This document shows, one piece after another, positions 16,513 through 26,282 of a stretch of DNA of 64,000 bases. Position numbers and translations under genes: made by a program. Origin of the DNA: Bacteroidota bacterium (GTDB taxonomy: Bacteria; Bacteroidota; Bacteroidia; UKL13-3); the NCBI GenBank assembly GCA_027487835.1, contig JAIYCU010000044.1:1-64000 (forward strand), given 5' to 3'. Below the pieces are notes generated by a model. It worked only from the letters and a program-made list of their open reading frames with translations, was not told where the DNA came from and made no database searches. Every line of letters begins with the position of its first letter. The stretch's first letter is position 1.

Positions 16513-18218
16513 AATTGAACCTCTAATTCTTGTTCCTTGCCGTCTCTAATAATTTTCAGTTTGGTTTTTAAACCTTTATCTAGCTTACCCAATGTTTGCA
16601 TATAATCTTCCATGCTGTTCAATGGATATTGGTCTAGTTGAACCAAAATGTCTCCTCGCTTAACACCTGCAACTGCTGCGGGCTTGCCATCGGTGGTGCC
16701 ATCAACTTTAACGCCTTTTCCCTCGTACAAATAATCAGGCATTATGCCCATTGTTACTTTAAAGCTTGTATTGCGAGATTGCACTTCTTTGGTTTTGGTA
16801 AATGTAAGTTTTGGTTCTTTATCTAATTTACCAACCAAGCTATACATGTATTTAATAATTTTTAAAGTACCCGGGAAGTTAATTAATTCCCAATCGTCAC
16901 TCGGTTTATGGTAATCGCTGTGTTGACCCGAAAAGAAATGTAAAACTGGTATTCCTAGGTTATAGAAACTGGTGTGGTCGCTTGCTCCTGTACCACTTGG
17001 GTCAAACTTAGCTTTTAAACCGTTAATGTCTATACCGGGTAAAATACTGTCCCATTTTGGTGAAGTGCCAGAGCCGCTAATGCTAATCATATTTTTAGTG
17101 GTATCAATTCTTCCCACCATATCCATGTTGAGCATATAATTTACTTGAGCCAAAGGGATAGTGGGATGCTCTACAAAATAGCGTGAGCCAAGCAATCCTT
17201 CTTCCTCTCCACTAAAGGCAATAAATAGGTAATTTTGATTGCGATAGGGCGACTTTTGAAGCAACTCAGCCATTTCAATTAATGCCGAGGTACCACTGGC
17301 ATTGTCGTCTGCGCCATTGTGAATTTGTGGTTTCTCGTTTTGCAATTTACGGTAGGTAGAACCGCCTAATTCGTTATACCCAAGATGGTCATAATGAGCA
17401 CCTATTACAATGGTGTTTTTTGCCTTGTTATTTATTATGCCAATCACATTGTGTCCTTGCAAAGCCAGTGTAGTTGTGTCTATTGACATTTTTGCTTTGG
17501 CATTAATAAAATGTACAGAATCTAATTTTGCTTCATGCCCTAAAAAATAAATCGGGATAGACTTAAAAGGAGCTTTTACAATAGGTTTAAAATCGGGTTC
17601 AAGTAAATCCTTATTGGTATTGATAATTATAATGCCTGCAGCTCCTTTTTCAATGGCCACTTCAATTTTTTTATCTATCGTGGCATACGCCCCAAATTTA
17701 GAATGAGGATTGCCACTTTCTGGATGTCCCATTTTAATCACCAAAATTTTTCCATTAATGCTTTTAAGGTTTGCGTAGTCATTATGATTGAGTTCTGCTG
17801 CTTCAATACCATATCCAACCCACACACATCTATCGGTAACAGCGGTAGGTGCAGACATCGATAGTGGGTAGTTTTTTGCCGCATTAACTTTATCAAAAAC
17901 AAAGGTGCCGGCCTTGCTTTCTAGGCTTAATAAAGACTGTTTAATTGCCACTTTATGAATGGTAAATGCTTGCAAAAAACCTTGCTCACCTTTTGGTAAA
18001 ATGTTTAACGACTGAAAATTCTCTATGATAAAATCATAGGCTAACTTTTCGCCGCGACTCCCAATTAATCTTCCTTCCAAGTGGTCATCTGCCAAATAGG
18101 ATAAATTATGTTCTAGCGAACGTAAAATTTCCTCATCGGACTTAGGCAGGTTTTGGGCAGATAGCAGTTGAATAGAAAATAGTAAGGCTAAAGAAAAATT
18201 AATGCGTAAAAATTTCAT
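16509..18218 (-). CDS. M28 family zinc aminopeptidase with PA and PDZ domains
   Basis: 569 residues. The signal peptide (to about residue 21) is followed by a PA insert (about 120-250). The M28 core has zinc and catalytic residues in GAHYDHLG (H275, D277), NGADDNASG (D304/D305), FSGEEEGLLG (E338-E340), NMDMVGR (D366) and SDYHKPSDD (H437). A PDZ domain follows (about 485-565). It should be a periplasmic or outer-membrane-facing aminopeptidase that trims peptides. The start overlaps the end of the TauE gene by 20 bases, so the genes are coupled. Confidence 0.9.
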   Translation of the reverse strand: MKFLRINFSLALLFSIQLLSAQNLPKSDEEILRSLEHNLSYLADDHLEGRLIGSRGEKLAYDFIIENFQSLNILPKGEQGFLQAFTIHKVAIKQSLLSLESKAGTFVFDKVNAAKNYPLSMSAPTAVTDRCVWVGYGIEAAELNHNDYANLKSINGKILVIKMGHPESGNPHSKFGAYATIDKKIEVAIEKGAAGIIIINTNKDLLEPDFKPIVKAPFKSIPIYFLGHEAKLDSVHFINAKAKMSIDTTTLALQGHNVIGIINNKAKNTIVIGAHYDHLGYNELGGSTYRKLQNEKPQIHNGADDNASGTSALIEMAELLQKSPYRNQNYLFIAFSGEEEGLLGSRYFVEHPTIPLAQVNYMLNMDMVGRIDTTKNMISISGSGTSPKWDSILPGIDINGLKAKFDPSGTGASDHTSFYNLGIPVLHFFSGQHSDYHKPSDDWELINFPGTLKIIKYMYSLVGKLDKEPKLTFTKTKEVQSRNTSFKVTMGIMPDYLYEGKGVKVDGTTDGKPAAVAGVKRGDILVQLDQYPLNSMEDYMQTLGKLDKGLKTKLKIIRDGKEQELEVQF

Positions 18219-19017
18219 ACAAAAGTTTAATTAACATGAGGCTTGCAAAAGTAGCAAATACAAATCTGATAATCGTAGGAGAGGTTTTTTGTGCTACCTT
18301 AACACCAAATGGGGCAAATAAGAATGTGGCGGCTATTAATGGCAATACTACCGGAAAAACAATATAACCTAATTGCCATTGGCTAATATAGGTTTTAGGT
18401 TGATCTAAGAGATTATAAATACCCAAAACCAAGGCAAATAAAGGAATTACTCCATTGGCAATGGAAGTTGCTTTTCTGATATTTAGGTGCATTAGGTCGG
18501 TAAAAACAGGTGTCATTACCACACCGCCCCCCAAGCCAGAAAGCGAGGTTATGATACCGGCTGCCAATCCTGTTAGGCTATAATACATGGGTTTTGATTC
18601 AGATTCATTAGGTTTATTGACAGGTTTTTTACCAAACATGCGCACGACAATAATTAAAAGCATTGTCGCAAAAACATAATTAAATTGTGGCTTTGCATAC
18701 CAAGTTCCGTTCTTAATTAGCCATGCTGTTATTAGGGCAGTTGCCATGCCTGGCAATGCCGTATGTAAGATTTGTTTGGGATAAAAATTCCCCATTTTAT
18801 ATTGCTGATAACTACTCATGCTCCCTGAGAAAAAAATGGTAAATAAGGAGTTGGCTAAAATTCCTTTTACTAACATGTCACCACTCATGCCCGCTCGAGA
18901 TAGAAAGTAATCAGCTACTGGAATATACACCATGCCACCGCCAACCCCAAGAAATCCTGACATGAAAGCCCCTAAAGACCCAAATAGAAGTATCAAAAGG
19001 TAATCGTAGTATTCCAA
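18199..19017 (-). CDS. TauE/SafE family sulfite/anion exporter
   Basis: 272 residues with about eight hydrophobic helices. The paired glycine-rich motifs LFGSLGAFMSGFLGVGGGMVYIP near the N-terminus and GLAAGIITSLSGLGGGVVMTP in the middle mark the two halves of the TauE/SafE (DUF81) fold. Members move sulfite, sulfoacetate or related organosulfur anions. The substrate is not evident. It lies 8 bases downstream of the S41 protease gene and overlaps the M28 gene. Confidence 0.85.
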   Translation of the reverse strand: MEYYDYLLILLFGSLGAFMSGFLGVGGGMVYIPVADYFLSRAGMSGDMLVKGILANSLFTIFFSGSMSSYQQYKMGNFYPKQILHTALPGMATALITAWLIKNGTWYAKPQFNYVFATMLLIIVVRMFGKKPVNKPNESESKPMYYSLTGLAAGIITSLSGLGGGVVMTPVFTDLMHLNIRKATSIANGVIPLFALVLGIYNLLDQPKTYISQWQLGYIVFPVVLPLIAATFLFAPFGVKVAQKTSPTIIRFVFATFASLMLIKLLYEIFTH

Positions 19018-19024
19018 CTATTAA

Positions 19025-20686
19025 TTATTTTTTCTGGATGCCTCCTTGTAAAATCTTTTGATACTGATTTGGATCTGCAAATAGTTTCATTGCCTCCAAA
19101 ATATCTTCATCATGGTTAAAGGAGGCCTCGGTGCGACCTCTTTGGTAAAAATATCTTTTTACAATTTCTTCTTCTAATAGACTAATAATTTCAACGCTGT
19201 TCTTCTCAATGTCTGCCTGCTTATCCCTTTTAAGACTTTGTTTCATCGTTTCATATGCAGCCTTAATCGCCTCAAAATATTTTTCTTCCTCTGCGCGTTT
19301 TTTTAAGTCTTCTAATTCCTTTTCTGTGTTGGTGCTGTAGTCAATGTCTTTTTCTGAAACAAACTTTTTAAAGGCCTCAAAATCCTCCTTACTTAAGGTA
19401 AATTTTCTAGCTTCTCCAATACTTTCATGTGTATTACGGAATTGAGTGGCAAAGTCAAATATCACTTGTTTGCTTATGAGTGTTAGGGCAATTGGAGAAT
19501 AGGGCTTTGGACTCACCTTGATGTCTGGGTCGATGCCACCTCCATCATATACAATTCTCCCTGATTTTGTTTTAAAGGCCTTGCGCAATGAGTCGGGCAA
19601 GGCCCCAACACTTCCGTCTTCATTTCTATGGCTATAATCTAAAGCCTGAATGCACCTGCCACTTGGCGTATAATATTTAGCCGTAGTAATTTTAATTTGG
19701 GTATTATAGTTAAGCGGCCTAGTAGATTGCACCAACCCTTTTCCAAAGCTACGCTGACCAATCACTACACCTCGGTCATAATCCTGCAAAGTTCCAGAAA
19801 CAATTTCGGATGCAGAGGCAGATCCTCGGTTCACCAAAATAATTACTGGAATATTGGCATCAGTAGCACCAGAAGGGGTGTTATAAGTTTTATTCCATTC
19901 GCTTACCTTGCCTTTTGTAGAAACAACCTCTAAGCCAGCTGAAACAAAAACATTTACCACATTTACTGCCTCATTTAACAAACCACCAGGATTGCCTCTT
20001 AAATCTAAAATAACTTGCTTAATTCCTTTTTTCTTTAAGTCATTCAAGGCTTCTCTTACTTCTTTTCCAGCTTCTTGGGTAAATCCACCCAATTTTATAT
20101 ACCCAGTTTGAGCATCAATTAATCCCGCATAAGGAACATTTTTTATCTTTATTTCTTCTCGCGTTAACAGTTTTGGCATCTCTTGCCCATTGCGATTAAT
20201 TACTAGATTAACGGGAGTTCCAGGCTGTCCTTTTAGTAGTTTGCTTACATCAGAAGTGTTTTTTCCCTTTATGTCTTTTCCTTCTATTCGAACAATCAAA
20301 TCGCCTGCTCTTAAATCTGACTTCTGGGCAGGAAATCCTTCGTAAGGGTCGGTAACTACAACATAATTTTCTTTTTGTCCTATTTGTGCACCTACGCCGC
20401 CGTATTGCCCCGTCATCTGATAACGAAAATCTTCTGCCTCGGCCTCACTAATGAAATTTGTGTAAGGGTCGAGCGTCTTTAGCATTTCATCAATGGCCCT
20501 CTTATTTAATTTACCGGCATCAATCTCATCAACATAATAGGTGTTTATTTCCCTGAAAACAGAGGCATATAATTCTAAGTTCTTAGAAAGTTCAAAATAA
20601 TTATCGGCAACCTTAAAGGAGAAGGTAAGGGCTGTAAAAACGAGTAATAAGTGGTACCAACGAAGTGTTTTCAGCAATTTTTTCAT
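19025..20686 (-). CDS. S41 C-terminal processing protease (CtpA/Prc type)
   Basis: 553 residues. An N-terminal signal-anchor (about 8-26) is followed by a PDZ domain (about 95-165) and the catalytic S41 core. The Ser-rich motif NRGSASASE (286-294) holds the nucleophile and SFGKG gives the general-base lysine K316. A charged helical tail (about 400-550) ends the protein. The periplasmic enzyme degrades proteins from their C-terminus in envelope quality control. It heads the run S41, TauE, M28. Confidence 0.9.
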   Translation of the reverse strand: MKKLLKTLRWYHLLLVFTALTFSFKVADNYFELSKNLELYASVFREINTYYVDEIDAGKLNKRAIDEMLKTLDPYTNFISEAEAEDFRYQMTGQYGGVGAQIGQKENYVVVTDPYEGFPAQKSDLRAGDLIVRIEGKDIKGKNTSDVSKLLKGQPGTPVNLVINRNGQEMPKLLTREEIKIKNVPYAGLIDAQTGYIKLGGFTQEAGKEVREALNDLKKKGIKQVILDLRGNPGGLLNEAVNVVNVFVSAGLEVVSTKGKVSEWNKTYNTPSGATDANIPVIILVNRGSASASEIVSGTLQDYDRGVVIGQRSFGKGLVQSTRPLNYNTQIKITTAKYYTPSGRCIQALDYSHRNEDGSVGALPDSLRKAFKTKSGRIVYDGGGIDPDIKVSPKPYSPIALTLISKQVIFDFATQFRNTHESIGEARKFTLSKEDFEAFKKFVSEKDIDYSTNTEKELEDLKKRAEEEKYFEAIKAAYETMKQSLKRDKQADIEKNSVEIISLLEEEIVKRYFYQRGRTEASFNHDEDILEAMKLFADPNQYQKILQGGIQKK

Positions 20687-20768
20687 AGCATCGAATGTAA
20701 TAATAAACTACCTAACGGAACAAGCCTTAAATTAATTTTCAAAGTTTCTGCCGCTCATCAAATAAGCA

Positions 20769-20996
20769 CTAAGGAACTGGGTCATGCCCATGCCCACCCC
20801 ACGGATGGCAAGATGAAATTCTTTTTATTGCAAGCCAACTGCCTTTCAAAAGCCCATGTTTTTGGAATGCTTCCACCGCATATTGACTGCAAGTGGGTGT
20901 ATACCTGCATGCCATTGGAAGCAAGGGAGAAATTAATAGCTGGTAAATTTTAATTAACAGCAGGAATGGACTGATTAGTATTTTTTTTAAGTTCAA
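20769..20996 (-). CDS. yidD: Membrane protein insertion efficiency factor YidD
   Basis: 75 residues. The pattern [34 protein letters not shown] and [17 protein letters not shown] is the YidD family. The protein is membrane-associated and helps YidC insert proteins. Its start lies inside the end of rnpA (47-base overlap in another frame), an arrangement also seen in other bacteria. It is followed by an 82-base gap before the S41 gene. Confidence 0.92.
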   Translation of the reverse strand: MNLKKILISPFLLLIKIYQLLISPLLPMACRYTPTCSQYAVEAFQKHGLLKGSWLAIKRISSCHPWGGHGHDPVP

Positions 20997-21381
20997 GGAT
21001 AAGTTGTGCTAATGCCAAACCAAATTTAGGTTCAAAGCCCTTAAATTCCAATGGTTCCTTTCCCACGTAGTTTATAGATAAGGCCAAGTAAGTTTCGGTT
21101 TGAACCAAATAATCAAGTAAGCTAGTTTTGTTGAGTCGGTAAAATTCTTTTAGTAATCGCTTTCTATAGTTACGGTCAACCGCCTTTTTAAGTTTCTTTT
21201 TAGATGCTATGCACACAATTTGACAAGGTGCAGGCTGAGGCAGAGGCAAAAATAAATAAGTAAACCTAAAGCCATACGCAAATAAATAGCTAGCCTCTCG
21301 GGCAAAAAGCTTGTCCAAGATAAAGGTAACATTTACTCTCTCTGCTTTTGAAAGGGTGAATTTGCGTGTGTTGCTAATCAT
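20950..21381 (-). CDS. rnpA: Ribonuclease P protein component
   Basis: 143 residues. The RNR-like basic signature is present as [21 protein letters not shown], with [10 protein letters not shown] at the N-terminus and YLFLPLP in the core. It assists the RNase P RNA in 5' tRNA maturation. The order rpmH-rnpA-yidD is the standard bacterial one, but no dnaA or yidC gene is seen next to it. Confidence 0.9.
   Translation of the reverse strand: MISNTRKFTLSKAERVNVTFILDKLFAREASYLFAYGFRFTYLFLPLPQPAPCQIVCIASKKKLKKAVDRNYRKRLLKEFYRLNKTSLLDYLVQTETYLALSINYVGKEPLEFKGFEPKFGLALAQLILELKKNTNQSIPAVN
21099..21108. repeat. GGTTTGAACC word, copy 6
   Basis: GTTTCGGTTTGAACCAA context inside rnpA; the coding strand reads L-V-Q-T-E. 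Confidence 0.9.
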
Positions 21382-21464
21382 AGAATAAAAAAAATCCGGA
21401 CGAGCCGGATTATCAATGTCTTGAATACAATACCCTAGACACTTTACACAAGATAAAGTGTAAA

Positions 21465-21626
21465 CTAGTGTTTGTGACGCTTTTCGTCTGAAACAGAAAG
21501 TTTCTTACGACCACGTGCACGACGGGCATTCAATACTTTTCTTCCAGACTCTGAATTCATACGATCACGGAAGCCATGTTTGTTTTTACGCTTTCTTATA
21601 GAAGGATTGAATGTAGGTGATGCCAT
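21465..21626 (-). CDS. rpmH: 50S ribosomal protein L34
   Basis: 53 residues on the minus strand, ATG at 21626-21624 and TAG at 21467-21465. The sequence [20 protein letters not shown], followed by [22 protein letters not shown], is unmistakably L34, with the longer C-terminal tail of Bacteroidota ([10 protein letters not shown]). It lies upstream of rnpA, and its mRNA probably continues into rnpA and yidD. Confidence 0.95.
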   Translation of the reverse strand: MASPTFNPSIRKRKNKHGFRDRMNSESGRKVLNARRARGRKKLSVSDEKRHKH

Positions 21627-21648
21627 AGTTCAAAAATTTTTAGGACTG

Positions 21649-21679
21649 CGAAAATAGGTTTTTTTCCACTTAAGCCAAA
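21649..21679 (-). promoter_or_regulatory. Putative rpmH promoter
   Basis: Minus strand TATTTTCG (21656-21649, one mismatch to TAnnTTTG) with TTTG at 21679-21676, 19 bases apart; 22 bases upstream of the ATG. Confidence 0.4.
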
Positions 21680-21703
21680 TGTTTTTTAATTTTTTGTACA
21701 AAA

Positions 21704-21735
21704 AAAATAGTCTCACCATTTGGTGAGACTATTTT
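21704..21735 (-). terminator. Terminator of the small lipoprotein gene
   Basis: Perfect stem AAAATAGTCTCACCA / TGGTGAGACTATTTT with a 2-base loop, 20 bases beyond the stop codon, followed by T-rich DNA on the minus strand. Confidence 0.9.
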
Positions 21736-21754
21736 CCATTGAATCAATCTAAGA

Positions 21755-21985
21755 TTACTTAGCAGTTTCAGTTGTTGCAGCAGCAGCTGTAGAATCAACT
21801 ACAGTTGAATCAGCTGGCATCATTGACTCTTCTAAAGCTTGTAAAGAATCAGCGTTGCGAGTAGCAGCTTCGATTGAATCTTGAATTCTTTTTTCTTCAG
21901 CTTTCTTCTTTTCTTCAGCAGAAGGACCGCAAGCTACGATAGCTAACATAGCAGTAGCGGCAAGGATTGTTAATACTTTTTTCAT
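21755..21985 (-). CDS. Small lipoprotein, 76 residues, unknown function
   Basis: MKKVLTILAATAMLAIVACG is a lipoprotein signal with the lipid-carrying Cys at residue 19. The mature part is highly charged and helical at first (SAEEKKKAEEKRIQDSIEAATRNADSLQALEE), then low in complexity (VDSTAAAATTETAK). I do not know the family beyond small Bacteroidota lipoproteins of this composition. Its own well-formed promoter and strong terminator suggest an abundant monocistronic mRNA. Confidence 0.75.
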   Translation of the reverse strand: MKKVLTILAATAMLAIVACGPSAEEKKKAEEKRIQDSIEAATRNADSLQALEESMMPADSTVVDSTAAAATTETAK

Positions 21986-22013
21986 TTTACTTGGTTTATT
22001 TTTGAATACGGGG

Positions 22014-22045
22014 CAAAAGTATGCCCTATTTTTTTAATATCCAAA
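22014..22045 (-). promoter_or_regulatory. Promoter of the small lipoprotein gene
   Basis: Minus strand TTTG (22045-22042) and TACTTTTG (22021-22014), 20 bases apart; both boxes match the Bacteroidota consensus. Confidence 0.65.
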
Positions 22046-22053
22046 CAAATAGC

Positions 22054-23370
22054 TTATTTTTTTCTAAAATAAATTGTAATCGGCACTCCTTTAAAATCCC
22101 AACTTTCTCTCATTTTATTTTCTAAATAGCGTTTATAGCTATCGCTAATGTATTGCGGCAAGTTGCAGAATAAGGCAAATTTGGGGTTCCTTCCTGGCAA
22201 TTGAGTGCCATATTTTATTTTGATAAACTTCCCTTTTACACTTGGTGGTGGATAGGCTGTAATTGCATTCTGCAAAAATTCATTTAATTGACTGGTCGTA
22301 ATTCTTCTTGATCGATTGGTGTAAACTTCCATCGCCACTTCAACTGCTCTGTGTATTCTTTGTTTTTCAAGGGCTGATGTAAAAACTACAGGAATATCAT
22401 CAAAGGGTTGAAGCTTATGTTTTATATCTTTTTCGAAATCTCTTGCCGTATTGGTATTTTTATTAGGTACTAAATCCCATTTATTAACCAATAATACCAA
22501 TCCTTTTCCATTTTTAACAGCGAGTCCCACTAAGTTTAAATCTTGTGAGTCTAAGCCTATTGTGGCATCTATTACCAATATGGCAATATCACAGTTTTCT
22601 AAGGCACGTAAAGAACGCATTACTGAGTAAAACTCAATATCCTCACTTACTTTGGTTTTTCTTCTAATCCCTGCTGTATCTACTAATAAAAATTCATTCC
22701 CATAATACTTGTAATGTGAGTGAATGGTATCTCTGGTAGTTCCTGCAATTTCAGTAACAATATTTCTATCTTCTCCTAGTAAGGCATTTACCAATGATGA
22801 TTTTCCTACATTTGGACGCCCAACCACTGCAATCTTTGGTAATTCGCCTGCAGGATTGTCTTCTTCTGGTTCACTGTTTGGCAATAGTTTAATCACTTCG
22901 TCTAATAATTCCCCGCTGCCGCTGCCACTCGACGAAGAAATACAAAATAAATTATCTAATCCTAGTTTGTAAAATTCATATGCATCATGCTGCTTTTCAA
23001 AAGTATCTACCTTGTTTGCCACAAGCAACACAGGTTTTTTGGTACGTCTAATTAAATTAGCAAAGGCCATGTCCAAATCGGTTATTCCAACTTGTACATC
23101 TACCATAAAAAGTAATACATCCGCCTCTTCAATGGCAATTTTAACCTGGTCGGCAATCGCTTTTTCAAAAATATCAGCACTATTGTACACATAACCGCCT
23201 GTATCAATAATAGTAAATTCACGGTCGAGCCACACCGCTTTCCCATAATGTCTGTCGCGCGTTACGCCACTAAAGTCGTCTACAATGGCCTTAAACTCCC
23301 CAATTAGACGATTAAACAAGGTGGATTTTCCAACATTTGGTCTCCCAACAATAGCTACAATATTTCCCAT
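22054..23370 (-). CDS. der: Ribosome assembly GTPase Der (EngA)
   Basis: 438 residues with tandem GTPase domains. G1 motifs are GRPNVGKS at 9-16 and 184-191; DTGG and DTAG (G3) and NKVD and NKWD (G4) follow in each. The C-terminal KH-like domain (about 355-438) ends [12 protein letters not shown]. Der is essential for 50S subunit maturation. It stands as a single gene divergent from ribBA. Confidence 0.95.
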   Translation of the reverse strand: MGNIVAIVGRPNVGKSTLFNRLIGEFKAIVDDFSGVTRDRHYGKAVWLDREFTIIDTGGYVYNSADIFEKAIADQVKIAIEEADVLLFMVDVQVGITDLDMAFANLIRRTKKPVLLVANKVDTFEKQHDAYEFYKLGLDNLFCISSSSGSGSGELLDEVIKLLPNSEPEEDNPAGELPKIAVVGRPNVGKSSLVNALLGEDRNIVTEIAGTTRDTIHSHYKYYGNEFLLVDTAGIRRKTKVSEDIEFYSVMRSLRALENCDIAILVIDATIGLDSQDLNLVGLAVKNGKGLVLLVNKWDLVPNKNTNTARDFEKDIKHKLQPFDDIPVVFTSALEKQRIHRAVEVAMEVYTNRSRRITTSQLNEFLQNAITAYPPPSVKGKFIKIKYGTQLPGRNPKFALFCNLPQYISDSYKRYLENKMRESWDFKGVPITIYFRKK

Positions 23371-23389
23371 ATCAATTTAAAACAAGGTG

Positions 23390-23397
23390 CAAAGGTA
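23390..23397 (-). promoter_or_regulatory. -7 box of der
   Basis: Minus strand TACCTTTG matches TAnnTTTG, 19 bases upstream of the der ATG; no clear -33 box. Confidence 0.45.
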
Positions 23398-23453
23398 AGG
23401 GATTCTTCCTTTCCTCAGGAATATACCGATATTTGCAACCCTATATTTATAAC

Positions 23454-24665
23454 ATGAGCGCATTTAATACCATAGAAGAAGCCATAGAAGACATTAAAAA
23501 CGGTAAAATGATTATCGTAGTAGACGATGAGGATCGCGAAAATGAAGGCGATTTCTTAACCGCTGCCCGAAATGTTACTCCAGAAGTCATAAATTTTATG
23601 GCCAGGGAAGGTCGTGGTCTTATTTGTGCACCACTTATAGAAAGTCGCTGCTTTGAGCTAGGACTCGATTTGATGGTAAATGATAATACCACACTCCACG
23701 AAACTCCATTTACCGTTTCGGTAGATTTACTGGGTAAAGGGTGCACTACTGGCATTTCTGCCCAAGACCGCGCTAAAACTGTGCAAGCATTAATAGACCC
23801 TAATAGCAAACCCGAAGATTTTGGTAAACCAGGTCATATTTTTCCGCTAAAAGCACGACCAGAGGGCGTGCTTAGACGCGCTGGCCACACCGAAGCTGCC
23901 ATTGATTTTGCCCGTCTTGCTGGTTTTGAACCTGCTGGTTGTATCGTTGAGATCCTAAATGAAGATGGTACAATGGCACGTGTGCCAGATCTTATCCTCC
24001 TAGCACAAAAGTTTAATATGAAGTTGGTTACCATTAAAGATTTGATAGCATACCGACTCGAAAAAGAATCGTTGATTAAACGCCTTATTTCAGTAAACAT
24101 GCCTACCAGTTATGGTGATTTTATCTTAACTGCCTATAAACAACTAGATAATCAACAGGAGCATATTGTTTTACAAAAAGGTACTTGGGAGCCAGATGAA
24201 CCAATTCTTGTGCGCGTCCATAGCTCCTGCATCACTGGAGATATTTTTCATTCGATGCGCTGCGACTGTGGCGACCAACTTCATAAAGCAATGGAACTCA
24301 TTGAAAACGAAGGTAAAGGAATGGTACTCTACATTAACCAAGAAGGAAGAGGAATTGGTTTGTTCAATAAATTAAAAGCCTATAAACTACAAGAACAAGG
24401 GCTAGATACCGTGGAGGCTAACTTGCAACTTGGGTTCAAAATGGATGAAAGAGATTATGGTGTAGGCGCACAAATTCTAAGAGACATGGGCGTTACCAAA
24501 ATGCGCTTAATGACTAATAATCCAACTAAACGGGCTGGACTTATCGGATACGGATTAGAAATTGTAGACAATGTGAACCTTGCCGTTAAACCAAATCCCC
24601 ACAATAAAAAATACCTCGATACCAAAAGAGATAAAATGGGCCATGAATTAAAATCAGATGCTTGA
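23454..24665 (+). CDS. ribBA: Bifunctional DHBP synthase / GTP cyclohydrolase II
   Basis: 403 residues from the ATG at 23454 ([10 protein letters not shown]); a frame 21 bases longer has no support. Residues about 1-200 are DHBP synthase ([30 protein letters not shown]). Residues about 205-395 are GTP cyclohydrolase II, with the zinc cysteines in [15 protein letters not shown] and the catalytic stretch [11 protein letters not shown]. It makes both riboflavin precursors. The stop overlaps the start of the YkgJ-like gene by 8 bases. Confidence 0.93.
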   Translation: MSAFNTIEEAIEDIKNGKMIIVVDDEDRENEGDFLTAARNVTPEVINFMAREGRGLICAPLIESRCFELGLDLMVNDNTTLHETPFTVSVDLLGKGCTTGISAQDRAKTVQALIDPNSKPEDFGKPGHIFPLKARPEGVLRRAGHTEAAIDFARLAGFEPAGCIVEILNEDGTMARVPDLILLAQKFNMKLVTIKDLIAYRLEKESLIKRLISVNMPTSYGDFILTAYKQLDNQQEHIVLQKGTWEPDEPILVRVHSSCITGDIFHSMRCDCGDQLHKAMELIENEGKGMVLYINQEGRGIGLFNKLKAYKLQEQGLDTVEANLQLGFKMDERDYGVGAQILRDMGVTKMRLMTNNPTKRAGLIGYGLEIVDNVNLAVKPNPHNKKYLDTKRDKMGHELKSDA

Positions 24666-25146
24666 AGCCTATAAGAAATATTTAATCATTGCGCATAAAA
24701 ATAAGCTTACCAATAAAAAGCTGCTCGAGCAAATAAAAAAGCAAAGAAAGCCCGGGCTCGACCAACATATGCATCGTCTGCATGAGGAAGCTTTTGAAAG
24801 TATCGACTGTCTCCAATGTGCCAACTGCTGTAAAACTATTGGGCCTTTGCTCTTGAGTAAAGACATTGACAGATTAGCCGCAGCTTTAAAAATGCGTCCT
24901 GCAATTTTTGCCGAAACTTACCTTAAACGCGATGAGGACGGCGACGACGTATTTAAAAGCATGCCTTGCCCATTTTTAGGAACAGATCATTATTGTGCTG
25001 TTTATGAAGCTCGGCCAAATGCTTGCAGAGAATACCCTCACACACAGCAGCGCGACCAATTGCAAAAACTAAAAATCACCTTTGAAAATTCCCTTATTTG
25101 TCCTGCCGTTGCCAAGATTGTTGAGCAGCTTAAGGAATTTGCATAA
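24658..25146 (+). CDS. YkgJ family cysteine-cluster (zinc/iron-chelating) protein
   Basis: 162 residues. Cysteines cluster as [28 protein letters not shown] and a last ICPA, the pattern of the YkgJ/CxxCxxCC family, which binds a metal or Fe-S cluster; function is unknown. Coupled to ribBA by overlap. It ends 17 bases inside the convergent queE gene. Confidence 0.8.
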   Translation: MLEAYKKYLIIAHKNKLTNKKLLEQIKKQRKPGLDQHMHRLHEEAFESIDCLQCANCCKTIGPLLLSKDIDRLAAALKMRPAIFAETYLKRDEDGDDVFKSMPCPFLGTDHYCAVYEARPNACREYPHTQQRDQLQKLKITFENSLICPAVAKIVEQLKEFA

Positions 25147-25732
25147 ATTTATGGGTTTGTAAACTGATGCCCCATTTAGGATGTTGCTTTATGTATTCTA
25201 TTATTTGGGCTAACATTTTATCTTGTTGATCCCACTCCGGTTGCAAATATAATTTACAATGAGATCCTACTAAGGCAGCATGTTTTTCTGCCCAATCAAA
25301 ATCTGATTTATTAAATATAACCACTTTTAACTCATTAGCCTTTGTCAATACCTCAACTAAAGGGGCTTTAAATTTTTTAGGCGAAACTGTTATCCAATCC
25401 CAAGTCCCGCTCAATGGACTCGAACCTGACGTTTCTATATGTGTTTGAATTTGTTTTGCCTTTAAACCTTGCGTTAGTAAATCTAGTTGATGTAACAATG
25501 GTTCCCCGCCTGTAATTACAGCAATGGGTGCTTGGGTCAAACCAACATAATTACATATATCTGTAACGGCAACTTGTGGATGTTTACTGGCATCCCAACT
25601 TTCTTTTACATCACACCAAACACATCCAACATCGCAGCCACCAAGCCTAATAAAATAAGCTGCTTTACCGCTATGTGCACCCTCACCTTGTAGCGTATAA
25701 AAATGCTCCATTAATGGTAATTTCTCACTCAT
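25130..25732 (-). CDS. queE: 7-carboxy-7-deazaguanine synthase
   Basis: 200 residues. The radical-SAM cluster motif is CDVGCVWC (C33, C37, C40), preceded by LQGEGAHSGKAAYFIRLGG and followed by ITGGEPLL, as in QueE. It converts carboxy-tetrahydropterin to the 7-deazaguanine core of queuosine. It overlaps the DUF6913 gene by 4 bases and is last in the lptF operon; its partners queC and queD are not in this window. Confidence 0.9.
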   Translation of the reverse strand: MSEKLPLMEHFYTLQGEGAHSGKAAYFIRLGGCDVGCVWCDVKESWDASKHPQVAVTDICNYVGLTQAPIAVITGGEPLLHQLDLLTQGLKAKQIQTHIETSGSSPLSGTWDWITVSPKKFKAPLVEVLTKANELKVVIFNKSDFDWAEKHAALVGSHCKLYLQPEWDQQDKMLAQIIEYIKQHPKWGISLQTHKFMQIP

Positions 25733-26280
25733 TTGGTTTGAATTACTTTTAAATAGTGAATCATTTGCAAACCCAAATTGCTTAGTTCTTTTTTATCGCC
25801 TGTGTCAATCAAAAAATCATTATAAGGCAATGCCCCTTGAATATTTGCTCCCATAATAAATTTTGATTTACTTAACCCAGCTATCGCTTGAAGTGGTAAT
25901 TCTTTCACAAAGAATAAATTCATTAATAAGTCAAATTCCGTATTCAAAAAACTGCTTAATTTTTGTTTGTCGGGAAGATTAAACTTAGTAAGGCTTTCAT
26001 GCCAATAATAACTAGCGCTCATATTAAACTTTGCTTTAGCAGGTAATTGCTTAGCATCTATATAGCCAAGTGTAAATACTTTTTTCCCTTCTTGCCTTAG
26101 GTAATTCGCAATTTGGGTTACCTGCTCTTCTTGGTTTTCTGAGTTAGCATCATACACAATTCCAATCTCATTGATAGTATTAAAACTAGGCATCGGTTTA
26201 GAAGGCCTAACCTTTTTTATAACCATCCCTTTCAGCAGATAATTGCCAATGGCATCTTTTATATTTTTAATCCAACCCAT
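25729..26280 (-). CDS. DUF6913-like protein
   Basis: 183 residues, no signal peptide. The pattern IGIVYDANSENQEEQVTQIANYLRQEGKKVFTLGYID then FDLLMNLFFVKELPLQAIAGLSKSKFIMG resembles the Bacteroidota family DUF6913, whose role is unknown. The fold suggests a Rossmann-like alpha/beta domain. It lies between a glycosyltransferase (2-base gap) and queE (4-base overlap), so it is translated with them. The family call is from memory of the pattern and not certain. Confidence 0.55.
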   Translation of the reverse strand: MGWIKNIKDAIGNYLLKGMVIKKVRPSKPMPSFNTINEIGIVYDANSENQEEQVTQIANYLRQEGKKVFTLGYIDAKQLPAKAKFNMSASYYWHESLTKFNLPDKQKLSSFLNTEFDLLMNLFFVKELPLQAIAGLSKSKFIMGANIQGALPYNDFLIDTGDKKELSNLGLQMIHYLKVIQTK

Positions 26281-26282
26281 TA

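Noticed and set aside
20651-20953. Plus-strand open frame opposite yidD
   Set aside because: It is antisense to yidD and rnpA, which have clear family matches.
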